Shown here piece after piece: positions 35,843-45,217 of a stretch of 56,047 bases of DNA (positions are counted from its first letter, which is position 1; the number at the start of each line of letters is the position of its first letter). A program made the translations under genes and the position numbers. The notes below the pieces were generated by a model. The model was not told the origin of the DNA, did not search any database, and saw only the letters and a list, made by a program, of their open reading frames with translations. The stretch is from assembly GCA_025699075.1 (NCBI GenBank), contig JAILWG010000002.1, forward strand, positions 1 through 56,047. Direction: 5' to 3'. This DNA is from Candidatus Nitrosopumilus sp. GTDB lineage: Archaea > Thermoproteota > Nitrososphaeria > Nitrososphaerales > Nitrosopumilaceae.

Positions 35843-36781
35843 GTGTCTTGTATAGATGTTAATCATCTTTCTAAATTATATGGTTCAGTTACTGCAGTTA
35901 ATGATCTTGTTTTATCAGTAAAATCGGGTCAGGTTTTTGGATTTTTAGGTCCAAATGGAGCAGGTAAGTCTACAACAATCAAACTCCTAACTACCCTTAT
36001 TCCTCCTTCAACTGGGACATTGTCTATTTTGGGTATTGATGCTGTTTCAAATCCTATAAAAATACGCCATAAAATTGGCGTAGTTTTACAACAACCTAGC
36101 TATGAACCTACATTGTCTGTTGAAAAATCTCTTGAGAAATATGGAATGATGTGGAATGTTCCAAAAATTAAACGTAAGAAAAGAATGGAACAACTTCTCA
36201 AAGACTTTGATCTAGTTGAAATTCGTAAAAAAAGAAATGAAGATCTATCCATAGGTCAAAGAAGAAGAGTTCAAGTTGCACGAGAATTTATGCATGATAT
36301 GGAACTGTTATTTTTAGATGAACCCACAGTAGGATTAGATCCTAGCGCAAGAAGAAAATTATTAGATTATTTAAAAAATAAAGTCAAAACAGGTTTAACA
36401 ATTTTTTATACGACACATATACTGTCTGAAGCAGAATATCTTTGTGATCAAATAGCTATTATTCATAAAGGTAGAATTGTAACTGTTGATTCTCCTGATG
36501 CTTTAAAAAAAAGATTTGGAAAAGAAAAAACTATCAAAATTCATTTGTTGGAAAAACAAACAGATGTTCTTTCCCTTTTATCTGGAATTCAAGACTGTAA
36601 AATTGATTTTGAAACTGGAACTAATATTGTAATTCATTCAGAACAATCTGAATTGGTGTTGTTACAAATTTTGAAAATACTCAATGATAACAAAATTGAG
36701 ATTGAGAATCTATCAGCTGTACCTACAAACCTCGAAGAGATCTTTTTAAACATGGTAAAAGAAAATGCATCCAATAATTAG
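35843..36781 (+). CDS. ABC transporter ATP-binding protein (ABC-2/DrrA type)
   Basis: 312 residues from GTG 35843. Walker A GPNGAGKST, signature motif LSIGQRRR (variant of LSGGQ), Walker B LLFLDEPTVGLD, switch His in YTTHILSEAE. The C-terminal ~90 residues resemble the extra domain of DrrA-like exporters. It overlaps the permease gene by 17 bases, so they form one exporter. Substrate (lipid, glycan or toxic compound) cannot be told from sequence. Confidence 0.
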   Translation: MSCIDVNHLSKLYGSVTAVNDLVLSVKSGQVFGFLGPNGAGKSTTIKLLTTLIPPSTGTLSILGIDAVSNPIKIRHKIGVVLQQPSYEPTLSVEKSLEKYGMMWNVPKIKRKKRMEQLLKDFDLVEIRKKRNEDLSIGQRRRVQVAREFMHDMELLFLDEPTVGLDPSARRKLLDYLKNKVKTGLTIFYTTHILSEAEYLCDQIAIIHKGRIVTVDSPDALKKRFGKEKTIKIHLLEKQTDVLSLLSGIQDCKIDFETGTNIVIHSEQSELVLLQILKILNDNKIEIENLSAVPTNLEEIFLNMVKENASNN

Positions 36782-37526
36782 GCTTGTTAACCGAAATCTT
36801 ACGATTTCTCTTAATCCTGGATTTTTAATTTGGCAAGTGATATTTCCTTTAATCTATATTTTTGTAGCAGGATTTGCATATGCACCATTAATCAATGCAG
36901 TACCATTTGGAAACAAAGATCTTGATTATCCTGCATTTTTAGCTTCAGGTATGATTGGGTTTAATATTATGAATAGTACTCTAATTTCTGGCATTATAAT
37001 TTGGAATGATAGAAAATATGGTATGTTTGAACAAATTATGTCGGGCCCGTTTACTAGGAGTCATTATATCCTTAGTAATATTTGCACAATAGGAATAATT
37101 GGAATAGTTAGCGCATCTCTAATAGCCATTGTTGGATATCCTGTATTTTTTGAATCTGTAGAATTTTCATTAGTGACAATTCCAATAATCATTTTTGGAG
37201 CAATTACTGGCTCAGTGCTTTTTGGTTCTTTAGCCTCAATAATCTCTACTCGATTGCGCTCTAGTGAAGGATTTAATGTTATTATTAATACTGTTTTTCT
37301 TTTCTTTGCTTTTGTTAGTACTGCATTTTATCCAGCAGATGGTGCCCCTGAACCATTACGAACCGCATTTTATCTTAACCCTCTAACATATTTAGTTGAT
37401 GTAATTAGAGCCGGAATTTTTGGAACTGTTACTGAATTTGTAATTATCGAAATGATAATTCTTGTTGCTATTGCATCTGTATTATTTGTTATTGCTTCAA
37501 GACTTTTAACGAGATTAGATTTTTAA
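36765..37526 (+). CDS. ABC-2 type transporter permease
   Basis: 253 residues, about six membrane helices. Conserved ABC-2 features: MSGPFTRSHYILSNI in the cytoplasmic loop, then NTVFLFFAFVSTAFYPADGAPEPLRTAFYLNPLTYLVD, which matches the signature of the NodJ/DrrB permease group. Partner of the upstream ATPase. It ends 9 bp before the convergent dehydrogenase-like gene. Confidence 0.
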   Translation: MHPIIRLVNRNLTISLNPGFLIWQVIFPLIYIFVAGFAYAPLINAVPFGNKDLDYPAFLASGMIGFNIMNSTLISGIIIWNDRKYGMFEQIMSGPFTRSHYILSNICTIGIIGIVSASLIAIVGYPVFFESVEFSLVTIPIIIFGAITGSVLFGSLASIISTRLRSSEGFNVIINTVFLFFAFVSTAFYPADGAPEPLRTAFYLNPLTYLVDVIRAGIFGTVTEFVIIEMIILVAIASVLFVIASRLLTRLDF

Positions 37527-37535
37527 CATTTGAGA

Positions 37536-38273
37536 TTATTTTTTGAATTTTTCATACATTTCATTAATTTTTTTAACTATGTCTATATTTTCATAATCTA
37601 TTAAATTTAGATTAGGAATAACACAATGACCTCCTATAATACCTGGATACATTTTAGGTCTGTTCCCTAAGTTTTCATGAATCTCATCTGCAAATTTCCA
37701 CATCTCATCAAAATCAATACCTTCTTTTTCACAAATCATTTTTGTTACTTGTGCATAATTAATCAACCATCCATAATATGTGGTATCTACTAATATTTTT
37801 GCCAACTCTGCAGTTTTTGTTGTTGACATCCAATCAATTTTTTCAAATCTTTTTTCTAAATCTGTTTTTATTTTGGAATCAATATTTTTTTCATCTGATG
37901 AAATAAATTTTGTATATTTTTTAATATCGTCCAAAAATCTTTTATGTACCCCACGAACTGGTGAGTATAAAACTAAAACTTTAGATTTATCTTGAATCAT
38001 TTTTGTTGTTCCAGGTTTTACTGTTGAATGTATTAAGACAACTTTTAGTCCTTTAATTCTATTAATCCAATTTACTGTGATGTCCACAAATTCTAATAGT
38101 TCTCCTGGTAAGCAAACATGTAGATATTCAGGATTTTCAATTTGTTTATTTTCAGAAAATTTTTTACATTTTGAAGCATCCACATCAATTCCTATAATAT
38201 CAAAATTCCTTTCTTCGAGAAGGTCAAATAGTGTTTGACCCACTTCTCCCATTCCTAAAACTATATCAGTCAT
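37536..38273 (-). CDS. Short UDP-glucose/GDP-mannose dehydrogenase-like protein lacking the C-terminal domain
   Basis: 245 residues, against ~420-440 for the family. The N-terminal Rossmann motif is GMGEVGQTLFDLLEE with GIDVD. The central domain includes TAELAKILVDTTYYGWLINYAQVTKMICEKEGID and ends with PGIIGGHCVIPN. That retains Cys217 in the position of the catalytic Cys of this family (GGHCIP). The UDP-binding C-terminal domain is absent and no frameshift continuation is found downstream. It may oxidise a different substrate or need a partner. TATA-like tgatatattc near 38307. Confidence 0.
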   Translation of the reverse strand: MTDIVLGMGEVGQTLFDLLEERNFDIIGIDVDASKCKKFSENKQIENPEYLHVCLPGELLEFVDITVNWINRIKGLKVVLIHSTVKPGTTKMIQDKSKVLVLYSPVRGVHKRFLDDIKKYTKFISSDEKNIDSKIKTDLEKRFEKIDWMSTTKTAELAKILVDTTYYGWLINYAQVTKMICEKEGIDFDEMWKFADEIHENLGNRPKMYPGIIGGHCVIPNLNLIDYENIDIVKKINEMYEKFKK

Positions 38274-38324
38274 TATGCCTATTTTCAGGAAAACTTTCTG
38301 TGATATATTCGTGTTACAAAATTA

Positions 38325-38338
38325 CTTTTTATTAAAAA
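38325..38338 (-). terminator. T-rich tract after tRNA-Gln
   Basis: On the minus strand the tRNA 3' end is followed within 3 bases by a run of five T, then AATAAAAAG. A likely oligo-T terminator for the tRNA transcript. Confidence 0.
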
Positions 38339-38340
38339 GG

Positions 38341-38413
38341 TAGCCCGGCCCAGACTCGAACTGGGGTCAAAGGCTTCAAAGGCCTCTATGCTTGACCGCT
38401 ACACTACCGGGCT
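38341..38413 (-). tRNA. tRNA-Gln (UUG)
   Basis: Cloverleaf by eye. Acceptor AGCCCGG/CCGGGCU with discriminator A; D stem GUGU/GCAU. The anticodon stem GAGGC/GCCUU surrounds loop CUUUGAA, giving anticodon UUG. The T arm is CCCAG-UUCGAGU-CUGGG. No intron. The A1-U72 pair is typical of archaeal tRNA-Gln, which is charged with Glu and then amidated by GatDE (45218-48426). Confidence 0.
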
Positions 38414-38488
38414 GCTAAATCGAGCACTCTCATTCCCTTAATGAACTTTTTATTTGAATTTGACTCATGAAACAAAAATTCTCTGTTC

Positions 38489-39511
38489 TTAGATTATCTT
38501 GATTAATTTTTGAATAGGATCTTCCATTTGTTTTCTAACTATTTCTGCTCTTTTTTGACTTTTGTTGATGTTTGATTCAAAAATTTTCTTAATGTACTTT
38601 GATATGTTATCTGGATTAATTTCTCTTCGTACTAATTTTTTTTTGACTAAGAAATTTTCAATAATGTTTGGAACCGCATTATATGAAATTGTCGGAATTC
38701 CCATTAATGCAGATTCTGCTGTCATTGTGCCACCCGAACCAATAAAAATATCTGTATTTTTTAACAAAAATTTTCCGTCATATGACATTTTTACAATTTT
38801 AACTCTTTTACCAAATTTATTTTGTAAATCCTCTATTTGCTTAGGATATCTTCCTAAAACTACAATATTTTCATTTTTAAATTCACTTGCAACTTTTTTT
38901 ATTATTGCGATTATTTTACTAGATTTCGATGTATATGATGCTTCTTCTTCTTCAATCCTTATCAAAATATTCTTTTTGTTAATATTCTTAAATGGTAATT
39001 TTGCATTTTGATTTATTTTTCTTTTTATGGTTACTATTGCATCAATTGCTTTGTATTGAACAATGTGTTTTTCATTAATTCCATATTTTGAGAATTCTTT
39101 TTTTGATATAACGTGTGGAATTAACAATTTTTGGATTAATGGCAGTGTTAATCGCATCACTGCATCAGCATGTGGAGAATCACAGAATGCTACATGCTTT
39201 ATTCCTAATCCGAAAGATATTCTTGCTGCTTCTGGAGAGCAAAAGCTAATGACCATATCTGGTGAAAATATCTGAATTTTTTTAGATAGTTTTTCCATTC
39301 TATCAATACTGGCTTTGAGTTTAGTTTTTTTGTCACCCCCACCATGCTTTCCAACAAAAATTAGGTCAAAATTACGAATTTTTGCTAGTTTTGAAACTTC
39401 TCCATAGTCTCTTGAAGTACATAAAAGATCGTGTTTTTTCCCTAATTTTTCAATTATTGGTTCAGAAAACAATAATTGTTTTGGTGTTAGAATATCTATC
39501 CAAATTTTCAA
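38489..39511 (-). CDS. DUF354 family glycosyltransferase-like protein
   Basis: 340 residues from TTG 39511. Begins IWIDILTPKQLLFSEPII; contains FSPDMVISFCSPEAARISFGLG, AFCDSPHADAVMRLTLPL, and a C-terminal GT-B-like nucleotide-binding segment FIGSGGTMTAESALMGIPTISYNA. This matches DUF354 (COG1817), a family related to UDP-GlcNAc 2-epimerase and MurG-like folds, often found with sugar-nucleotide genes. Flanking dehydrogenase-like genes suit a role in surface-glycan synthesis. Specific activity unknown. Confidence 0.
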   Translation of the reverse strand: MKIWIDILTPKQLLFSEPIIEKLGKKHDLLCTSRDYGEVSKLAKIRNFDLIFVGKHGGGDKKTKLKASIDRMEKLSKKIQIFSPDMVISFCSPEAARISFGLGIKHVAFCDSPHADAVMRLTLPLIQKLLIPHVISKKEFSKYGINEKHIVQYKAIDAIVTIKRKINQNAKLPFKNINKKNILIRIEEEEASYTSKSSKIIAIIKKVASEFKNENIVVLGRYPKQIEDLQNKFGKRVKIVKMSYDGKFLLKNTDIFIGSGGTMTAESALMGIPTISYNAVPNIIENFLVKKKLVRREINPDNISKYIKKIFESNINKSQKRAEIVRKQMEDPIQKLIKII

Positions 39512-39574
39512 GTAATTTCTTAATTATGGTAAGTTCAATAAGTTTTTCTTAGTCTAATACTAGCTGTAAATGTA

Positions 39575-40726
39575 ATGGGGGGAACAAAAGTAGTTGTTTA
39601 TGGTCTTAGTACTGAAGGATATGCTATTGCATCTCAAATGGCAATTAAAGGTGCAGATGTTTACATAATTGATGAATCAACACCATCTGCAATTTCACTC
39701 AAAGCTGAAATTGCCAAAACATATCCAAATGTATCTTCTCTAAAAGAAGATGAACCTTTGTTAGCTATGGAGCCAATAGATGTGGCAATTTCTAAAGCTC
39801 AATATCTCTTCTTCACTCCGAGAATTAGAAAAACTGGACAAGATATCAAAACTGAAATTCATTCAAAATTTAAAGATGCAGTTACTTCAATGAAAAAGAA
39901 TAGTTCTGTTATTTTCACTCTTCCAACAGGATTTGGTGGTAACAATGAAAATATTTCATTACTTGAACATGTAACGGGTCTAGAGACTGGAAAACATATT
40001 TCATATTTTTACTATCCATTAGAGGATCTTAATGAACAACCAAAAATCATAGGATCGTTTAATGGAAAAGAAGATCCTATATTAGCTGAACTTCTTACCG
40101 TAGGCAAAAAAGAGAAAAAATTTGTAGCCATTTCATCATCAGAACATTTTCATGCCATTGATGTTCTATCTAGATTTTCTAGTTTATGTAGCGTTTTAGA
40201 AGTTTGTAAATATGCTCAAGACGATGTTACTAAAAATGATCTTTCATCTGATGATTTTCAAGAAATATTTCTAGATAACATGGTCAGTGGATTGTTTGAT
40301 TTGAAATCTTTGGGCTCGTCTTTTGAAGGTGCAAACACTCTCATGTATCTGATTAATGGAAGTGTTAAAGGAATTGATGGATACATAAAACGATTAATTG
40401 ATGAAATCCGTTCAACATTAAAGAAAAATGATCTTAAGGCAAGTAGAACTAAGATTGCATTATCTTGGACACTTGATCAACATGCAATGCGTGGAGATAA
40501 AATTGAGATGCTACAAAACTTGACATCCAAATTACGTGATTACATCGGTGATGTAGAGGCTTATGAAGATCCAAACTTTGATCTATTTCATAGTGATAAA
40601 ACTACCATAGTTGTAGCATGTTCAAAATCTGATTTTGACAACATAGAAAAAACTAAACAAGATTCTGAACTCATTATTGTTAAAGCAAATCCTTTGTGTG
40701 AAACAATCAATAATAGTATAAATTAG
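39575..40726 (+). CDS. Divergent nucleotide-sugar-dehydrogenase-like protein, probable three-domain form without the catalytic Cys motif
   Basis: 383 residues. The Rossmann start VVVYGLSTEGYAIASQMAIKGADVYIID and the strand-helix order resemble UDP-glucose dehydrogenase. A helical centre follows. The C-terminal ~95 residues (IALSWTLDQHAMRGDKIEMLQNL, then DYIGDVEAYEDPNFDLF and IIVKANPL) look like the UDP-binding domain. I cannot find the GGHC/GxCxP catalytic motif, so it may be an inactive or reassigned member. Assignment is by pattern only and moderate. It is divergent from DUF354 and followed by grpE. Confidence 0.
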   Translation: MGGTKVVVYGLSTEGYAIASQMAIKGADVYIIDESTPSAISLKAEIAKTYPNVSSLKEDEPLLAMEPIDVAISKAQYLFFTPRIRKTGQDIKTEIHSKFKDAVTSMKKNSSVIFTLPTGFGGNNENISLLEHVTGLETGKHISYFYYPLEDLNEQPKIIGSFNGKEDPILAELLTVGKKEKKFVAISSSEHFHAIDVLSRFSSLCSVLEVCKYAQDDVTKNDLSSDDFQEIFLDNMVSGLFDLKSLGSSFEGANTLMYLINGSVKGIDGYIKRLIDEIRSTLKKNDLKASRTKIALSWTLDQHAMRGDKIEMLQNLTSKLRDYIGDVEAYEDPNFDLFHSDKTTIVVACSKSDFDNIEKTKQDSELIIVKANPLCETINNSIN

Positions 40727-40748
40727 CTAAATTACTATTTTGGTTGAA

Positions 40749-41303
40749 TTGTCTAGTGAATTTAACTCTGATAAAATTCCAGTTGATATAGAATCTGAAA
40801 ATGAAATAGAAAATAATTCCTCTAAACTAGAATCTAATTCAAATGTTGAAGAAATATCGAAATTGTTGGATTTAGAAAAACAAAAATCATCTGAATACCA
40901 AGAAAAATTAAAACTTGTGTTAGCAGATTTTCAAAATCTTAGTAGGAAAACTCAATCTGATATTGAAAATGGTGTTAACACAAAAATCAACGAATTCGCA
41001 TTAGATTTTTTACACATTTACGATGATTTTGTTAGGGCAAAAGAGTCTCTCTCTGATAATAAAATTAACTCTGAAGGTCTTGATTCTATTTTAAAAAATA
41101 TGGATTCATTACTGAAAAAATATCATATTGAACCCATTGAAGCATTGGGAGAAATTTTTAATCCAAATTTTCATGAGGCTATATCAATAATCCATGATCC
41201 TGATTTGGATGATGATACAATTACAAAAGAGATCAGGAAAGGATATATTTCTCATGAGAGAGTTATAAGACCGACATTAGTAGAAATTTCAAAAAAAGGA
41301 TGA
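40749..41303 (+). CDS. grpE: Nucleotide exchange factor GrpE
   Basis: Releases ADP from DnaK. About 184 residues from TTG 40749; another in-frame TTG is at 40740, but the TATA-like tataaatt at 40718-40725 spaces better with 40749. A disordered acidic N-terminus, a coiled coil (residues ~30-70; [23 protein letters not shown]) and a beta domain with the GrpE signature [13 protein letters not shown]…[17 protein letters not shown]. Starts the grpE-dnaK-dnaJ operon; the dnaK ATG follows 10 bp later. Confidence 0.
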   Translation: MSSEFNSDKIPVDIESENEIENNSSKLESNSNVEEISKLLDLEKQKSSEYQEKLKLVLADFQNLSRKTQSDIENGVNTKINEFALDFLHIYDDFVRAKESLSDNKINSEGLDSILKNMDSLLKKYHIEPIEALGEIFNPNFHEAISIIHDPDLDDDTITKEIRKGYISHERVIRPTLVEISKKG

Positions 41304-41313
41304 TGATAAAAAA

Positions 41314-43230
41314 ATGGTAAAAATAATTGGGATTGATTTAGGAACTAGTAACTCTGCAGCAGCAGTTGTGATGGGTGGAAAACCTACCATTATTCCTGCA
41401 GCTGAAGGAGCTACTGTAGGTGGTAAAGCATTTCCATCAGTTGTAGCATTTTCTAAAGATGGTGATCTTTTAGTTGGTGAACCTGCAAGAAGACAGGCAG
41501 TAACTAATCCTGATAGAACAATTGTTGCTGCGAAAAGAAAAATGGGCTCAGATCATACTTTTAAAATTTTAGATAAAGAATACAAACCTCAACAAATCTC
41601 AGCATTTATTCTCCAAAAGATCAAAAAGGATGCTGAAGCATTTATTGGCGAAACTGTAGAGAAAGCAGTAATTACAGTTCCTGCATACTTTGATGATAAT
41701 CAACGACAAGCAACAAAAGATGCTGGAACAATTGCAGGATTGGATGTTGTTAGAATAATTAACGAGCCAACTGCAGCTTCATTGGCATTTGGATTAGATA
41801 AAGCAAAAGAAGACATGAAAATTTTGGTCTTTGATTTTGGTGGAGGTACATTAGATGTTACTATTATGGAAATGGGTGGAGGTGTTTTTGAAGTTCTTAG
41901 CACATCAGGTGATACTCAATTGGGTGGAACTGATATGGATAAAACTCTCATTGATTTCATTATTGATGAATTTAAGAAGAAAGAAGGTGTTGATCTTTCT
42001 CAAGATTCCACTGCAATGACAAGAATTAGAGAAGCAGCTGAAAAAGCAAAAATTGAACTATCTACCGTAATGGAAACTGATGTTAATTTACCATTTATTG
42101 CACATGATCCATCTTCTGGTGCTAAAAATTTAGAATTAAGAATTACTAGAGCTAAATTAGATGAGTTAATTGGACCTATTGTTGAGCGATGTAAACCTTC
42201 AGTACTCAAAGCCCTAGAAGATGCAAAACTTTCAAATTCTGATATCAATAAAATTGTCATGGTGGGTGGACCAACAAGAATTCCACTAGTTAAAAAATTT
42301 GTTAGTGAATTAATTGGTCAAGAGTCCGAATCAGGTGTAGATCCTATGGAAGCAGTAGCAATGGGAGCTGCAATTCAGGCAGGAATCATTGCAGGAGATG
42401 TTAGTAGTGATATTGTTTTACTAGATGTAACACCTCTTACTCTGGGTATTGAAACATTAGGTGGAGTTAGAGAACCATTAATTGAAAGAAATACAACTAT
42501 TCCAACTTCAAAAAGTAAAGTTTTCACTACAGCAGCTGATAATCAAACAGCAGTTACTATTCATGTAGTTCAAGGTGAAAGACCAATGGCAACGGATAAT
42601 GTGTCTTTGGGAAGCTTCAATCTCACTGATTTGCCTCCAGCTCCTAGAGGAATTCCTCAAATTGAAGTAAAATTTGACATTGATGCAAACGGAATAATCA
42701 ATGTAACTGCAAAAGATCTTGGAACACAAAAAGAAGCAAAAATTACAATTGAATCAACTTCAAAATTATCTAAAGATGAAATTGAGAAACTAAAAGAAGA
42801 TGCAGAAAAATTCTCTGATGAAGACAAAAAGAAGAAAGAAAAAATTGATTTGAAGAATGAAGCAGAAAGTTACATTTACACTACAGAAAAATTAGTTAAT
42901 CATGATCTTAAAGATAAAATTTCACAAGAACAAGGTATCAAAATCACTGATGCTGTAAAGGAAGTTAGAGAAGTTTTAGACAAAGAACCTGATGAATTAA
43001 AACCTAAACTTGAAGCATTACAAACATTGGTTAATGAAGTTACAACAGAACTTTACAAAAATGCTTCACCTCCACCTGGCGCAGATGGACAACAAGGCGC
43101 AGATGGACAACAAGGCGCAGATGGACAACAAGGCGCAGATGGACAACAAGGCGCAGATGGACAACAAGGCGCAGATGGACAACAAGGCGCAGATGGACAA
43201 CAAGGCGCAGATGAAACAAAATCCAACTGA
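41314..43230 (+). CDS. dnaK: Hsp70 chaperone DnaK with GADGQQ-repeat tail
   Basis: 638 residues. Signatures [28 protein letters not shown] and [16 protein letters not shown] are present. The substrate-binding domain ([14 protein letters not shown]) and helical lid follow. The last ~50 residues are seven perfect GADGQQ hexapeptides and then GADETKSN, in place of the bacterial disordered tail ending EEVD-like. DnaK in archaea is generally regarded as of bacterial origin. Works with GrpE and DnaJ encoded on either side. Confidence 0.
   Translation: MVKIIGIDLGTSNSAAAVVMGGKPTIIPAAEGATVGGKAFPSVVAFSKDGDLLVGEPARRQAVTNPDRTIVAAKRKMGSDHTFKILDKEYKPQQISAFILQKIKKDAEAFIGETVEKAVITVPAYFDDNQRQATKDAGTIAGLDVVRIINEPTAASLAFGLDKAKEDMKILVFDFGGGTLDVTIMEMGGGVFEVLSTSGDTQLGGTDMDKTLIDFIIDEFKKKEGVDLSQDSTAMTRIREAAEKAKIELSTVMETDVNLPFIAHDPSSGAKNLELRITRAKLDELIGPIVERCKPSVLKALEDAKLSNSDINKIVMVGGPTRIPLVKKFVSELIGQESESGVDPMEAVAMGAAIQAGIIAGDVSSDIVLLDVTPLTLGIETLGGVREPLIERNTTIPTSKSKVFTTAADNQTAVTIHVVQGERPMATDNVSLGSFNLTDLPPAPRGIPQIEVKFDIDANGIINVTAKDLGTQKEAKITIESTSKLSKDEIEKLKEDAEKFSDEDKKKKEKIDLKNEAESYIYTTEKLVNHDLKDKISQEQGIKITDAVKEVREVLDKEPDELKPKLEALQTLVNEVTTELYKNASPPPGADGQQGADGQQGADGQQGADGQQGADGQQGADGQQGADGQQGADETKSN
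43078..43203 (+). repeat. Seven perfect 18-bp tandem repeats in the 3' end of dnaK
   Basis: ggcgcagatggacaacaa repeated seven times without a mismatch, coding GADGQQ; a partial eighth unit (ggcgcagat) follows. Identical codons in every unit indicate a recent slippage expansion, likely variable between strains. Confidence 0.
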
Positions 43231-43246
43231 GATTTCAATTCAATCA

Positions 43247-43255
43247 TTTATACTA
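43247..43255 (+). promoter_or_regulatory. TATA-like box for dnaJ
   Basis: tttatacta centred ~28 bp before the dnaJ ATG at 43279. It suggests an additional promoter inside the chaperone cluster. Confidence 0.
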
Positions 43256-43278
43256 TAATTATGATTAAGGTATGATTC

Positions 43279-44337
43279 ATGACTGCGAAACGAGATTATT
43301 ATGAGGTTTTAGGCGTAACAAAAACATCTTCTCCAAATGAAATTAAACAACAATATAGAAAATTAGCTTTAAAATTTCACCCTGACCGTAACAAATCTTC
43401 AGAAGCATCAGAACACTTTAAAGAAATTTCTGAAGCATATGCGGTGCTTTCTGATCCTGCAAAAAAGCAAATCTATGATCAACATGGACATGCAGGTGTT
43501 GATGGTCGATATTCAACCGATGATATTTTTCAAGGAGCCCAAGGCGGAGGATTTGATTCTATTTTTGAATCTATTTTTGGTCGTGGTGGAGGTGGATTTG
43601 GTTTTAATCAACAACAAAGAGGTTCTGATATTCTATATCAAACCACTGTAACTTTAGAAGATGTTCTACATGGGAAAAAAATGGAAATTAATTTACAAAA
43701 ACAAATTCAATGTGATATTTGTAATGGTTCTGGTGCAAAACCTGGTACCAATAAAAAAACATGTCAAACATGTAATGGTCAAGGACAAGTTAGACAAACT
43801 CGTAATATGGGATTTGCATCATTTGTAACTGCTGCCCCGTGCTCTGCTTGTAGGGGTCAAGGATCCATTATTGAAACTCCTTGTAATGAATGCAAAGGAC
43901 AAGGAAAGAAAAAAGGAACTAAAACAGTAACATTTGATATCCCCCCTGGAATTGATTCAGGTGACTATACAGTTCCTGAAGAAGGGAATGAGATTCCTGA
44001 TGGAGTTAATGGAGACTTGATAGTTCGAGTAAGAGTTGAACCTCATTCAAAATTTAATAGAGATGGAAAAGACATTTTTTATGATCATGATATTTCTATG
44101 ATTGACGCCGCTTTAGGTTGTGAAATAATTGTTCCAACTTTGGAGGGAACAGAAAAAATTAAAGTTGATCCTGGTAGTCAACCAAATACAATTATCAAAC
44201 TAAAAGGAAAAGGAGTTACACACATCAATTATAGGGGAAAAGGAGACCAATTTGTCAGACTTGTGGTTAATGTACCTAAAAAACTCAATAAACACCAAAA
44301 AAATCTTTTAGATGAATTTAGAAAAGCAAGTGATTAG
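43279..44337 (+). CDS. dnaJ: Co-chaperone DnaJ (type I Hsp40)
   Basis: 352 residues. The J domain has [32 protein letters not shown], including the HPD motif. A Gly/Phe-rich linker (GGGGFGFNQ) follows. Four CxxCxGxG zinc repeats are [24 protein letters not shown] and CNECKGQG, then the C-terminal substrate-binding domain. Stimulates DnaK ATPase. It lies 48 bp after dnaK with its own TATA-like box. Confidence 0.
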   Translation: MTAKRDYYEVLGVTKTSSPNEIKQQYRKLALKFHPDRNKSSEASEHFKEISEAYAVLSDPAKKQIYDQHGHAGVDGRYSTDDIFQGAQGGGFDSIFESIFGRGGGGFGFNQQQRGSDILYQTTVTLEDVLHGKKMEINLQKQIQCDICNGSGAKPGTNKKTCQTCNGQGQVRQTRNMGFASFVTAAPCSACRGQGSIIETPCNECKGQGKKKGTKTVTFDIPPGIDSGDYTVPEEGNEIPDGVNGDLIVRVRVEPHSKFNRDGKDIFYDHDISMIDAALGCEIIVPTLEGTEKIKVDPGSQPNTIIKLKGKGVTHINYRGKGDQFVRLVVNVPKKLNKHQKNLLDEFRKASD

Positions 44338-44345
44338 ATGACAAA

Positions 44346-44885
44346 ATGAAAATTGCATTAGATGTAGATGGTGTACTTGCAGATGTCATAACATCGTGGT
44401 TAAATTACAGTAACTCTATAAGACCAAAAATTACTAAACCTCAAATTACCAATTGGGAATTTTGGAAAGAGTTTCAAATTAATCCTTTTGATTTTTATGC
44501 TGAACTTAGTTTATGTTGGAAAAATTGGATGTCAATACCCGCCACCGAAAATAATCTATCCACAATAACTAAATCTCTATCTAATATTGGTCAAGTTGAT
44601 ATTGTGACTGCACGAGAACGTTCTACTGATTCTTTTGTAAAATCTTGGTTAGATTATCACAACATATCTTATGATAATTATATATCAGTAATTGATGGTC
44701 CGATGAAAGCAGATTTAGATTATGATGTGTTTATAGACGACTCCCCTCTAAATGCTCAAAAATTCCTCAAAAATAACAAAAAAGTAATTCTATACTCACA
44801 ACCCTGGAATCGCCAAATTTCTGAGAATGAAATACCTCGAATTTCAAATCTTTCTGAAGCAGTCAAAAAGATAAAATCAATTTAA
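44346..44885 (+). CDS. HAD-family 5'(3')-deoxyribonucleotidase-like protein
   Basis: 179 residues. HAD motif I is ALDVDGVLAD near the N-terminus, motif II is VTARERS, and motif IV is DYDVFIDDSPLNA. This spacing fits the NT5C/YorS-like nucleotidase group, which removes phosphate from nucleoside monophosphates. Substrate is uncertain. It follows dnaJ by 8 bp and may be co-transcribed. Its TAA interlocks with the stop of the minus-strand 54-residue gene (ttaa, 44882-44885). Confidence 0.
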   Translation: MKIALDVDGVLADVITSWLNYSNSIRPKITKPQITNWEFWKEFQINPFDFYAELSLCWKNWMSIPATENNLSTITKSLSNIGQVDIVTARERSTDSFVKSWLDYHNISYDNYISVIDGPMKADLDYDVFIDDSPLNAQKFLKNNKKVILYSQPWNRQISENEIPRISNLSEAVKKIKSI

Positions 44886-45046
44886 TTTTTCTCAAATTTC
44901 CTGATGTTAATTTGATGACCATTTCTAATGTGGGTAGAATGTGTTGTATTTACTAATTCCCCAACCTTCTCTTCATTATAGAATTTAATATTATACCTTC
45001 CAAGCACCTTTTTACAATTTGAACAATAAACTTCTCTAAATTCCAT
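44882..45046 (-). CDS. Small Cys/His protein, 54 residues
   Basis: ATG 45046, TAA 44882-44884. Begins MEFREVYCSNCKKVLGRYN, one CxxC knuckle; later three histidines (in THSTHIRNGH) could complete a zinc site. The rest is charged and basic toward the C-terminus. The interlocked stop with its neighbour and the protein-like composition support a real gene. I do not recognise the family. Confidence 0.
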   Translation of the reverse strand: MEFREVYCSNCKKVLGRYNIKFYNEEKVGELVNTTHSTHIRNGHQINIRKFEKN

Positions 45047-45124
45047 TTGATCCCCTGATTAATTTGGTATGGTTGGTTAATAGTATAATAAAGAAACTTA
45101 TTCTAGATTTCAAATTTTTTTAAT

Positions 45125-45209
45125 GCGGGAGTCACCCAGCCTGGTCAACGGTGTAAGGTTCAGATCCTTATCTTCTAGGAGTTCGTGGGTTCAAATCCCA
45201 CTTCCCGCA
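45125..45209 (+). tRNA. tRNA-Leu (CAG)
   Basis: 85 nt with the long variable arm of class II tRNAs. Acceptor GCGGGAG/UUCCCGC with discriminator A. The anticodon stem UAAGG/CCUUA encloses loop UUCAGAU, giving anticodon CAG. The variable arm is UCUUCUAGGAGUUC and the T arm GUGGG-UUCAAAU-CCCAC. No intron, no encoded CCA. Confidence 0.
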
Positions 45210-45217
45210 TACATTAA

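Noticed and set aside
43010..43258. Overlapping frames at the end of dnaK (both strands)
   Set aside because: Products are the 18-bp repeat read in other frames (QMDNKA, APCCPS); dnaK frame carries the family sequence.
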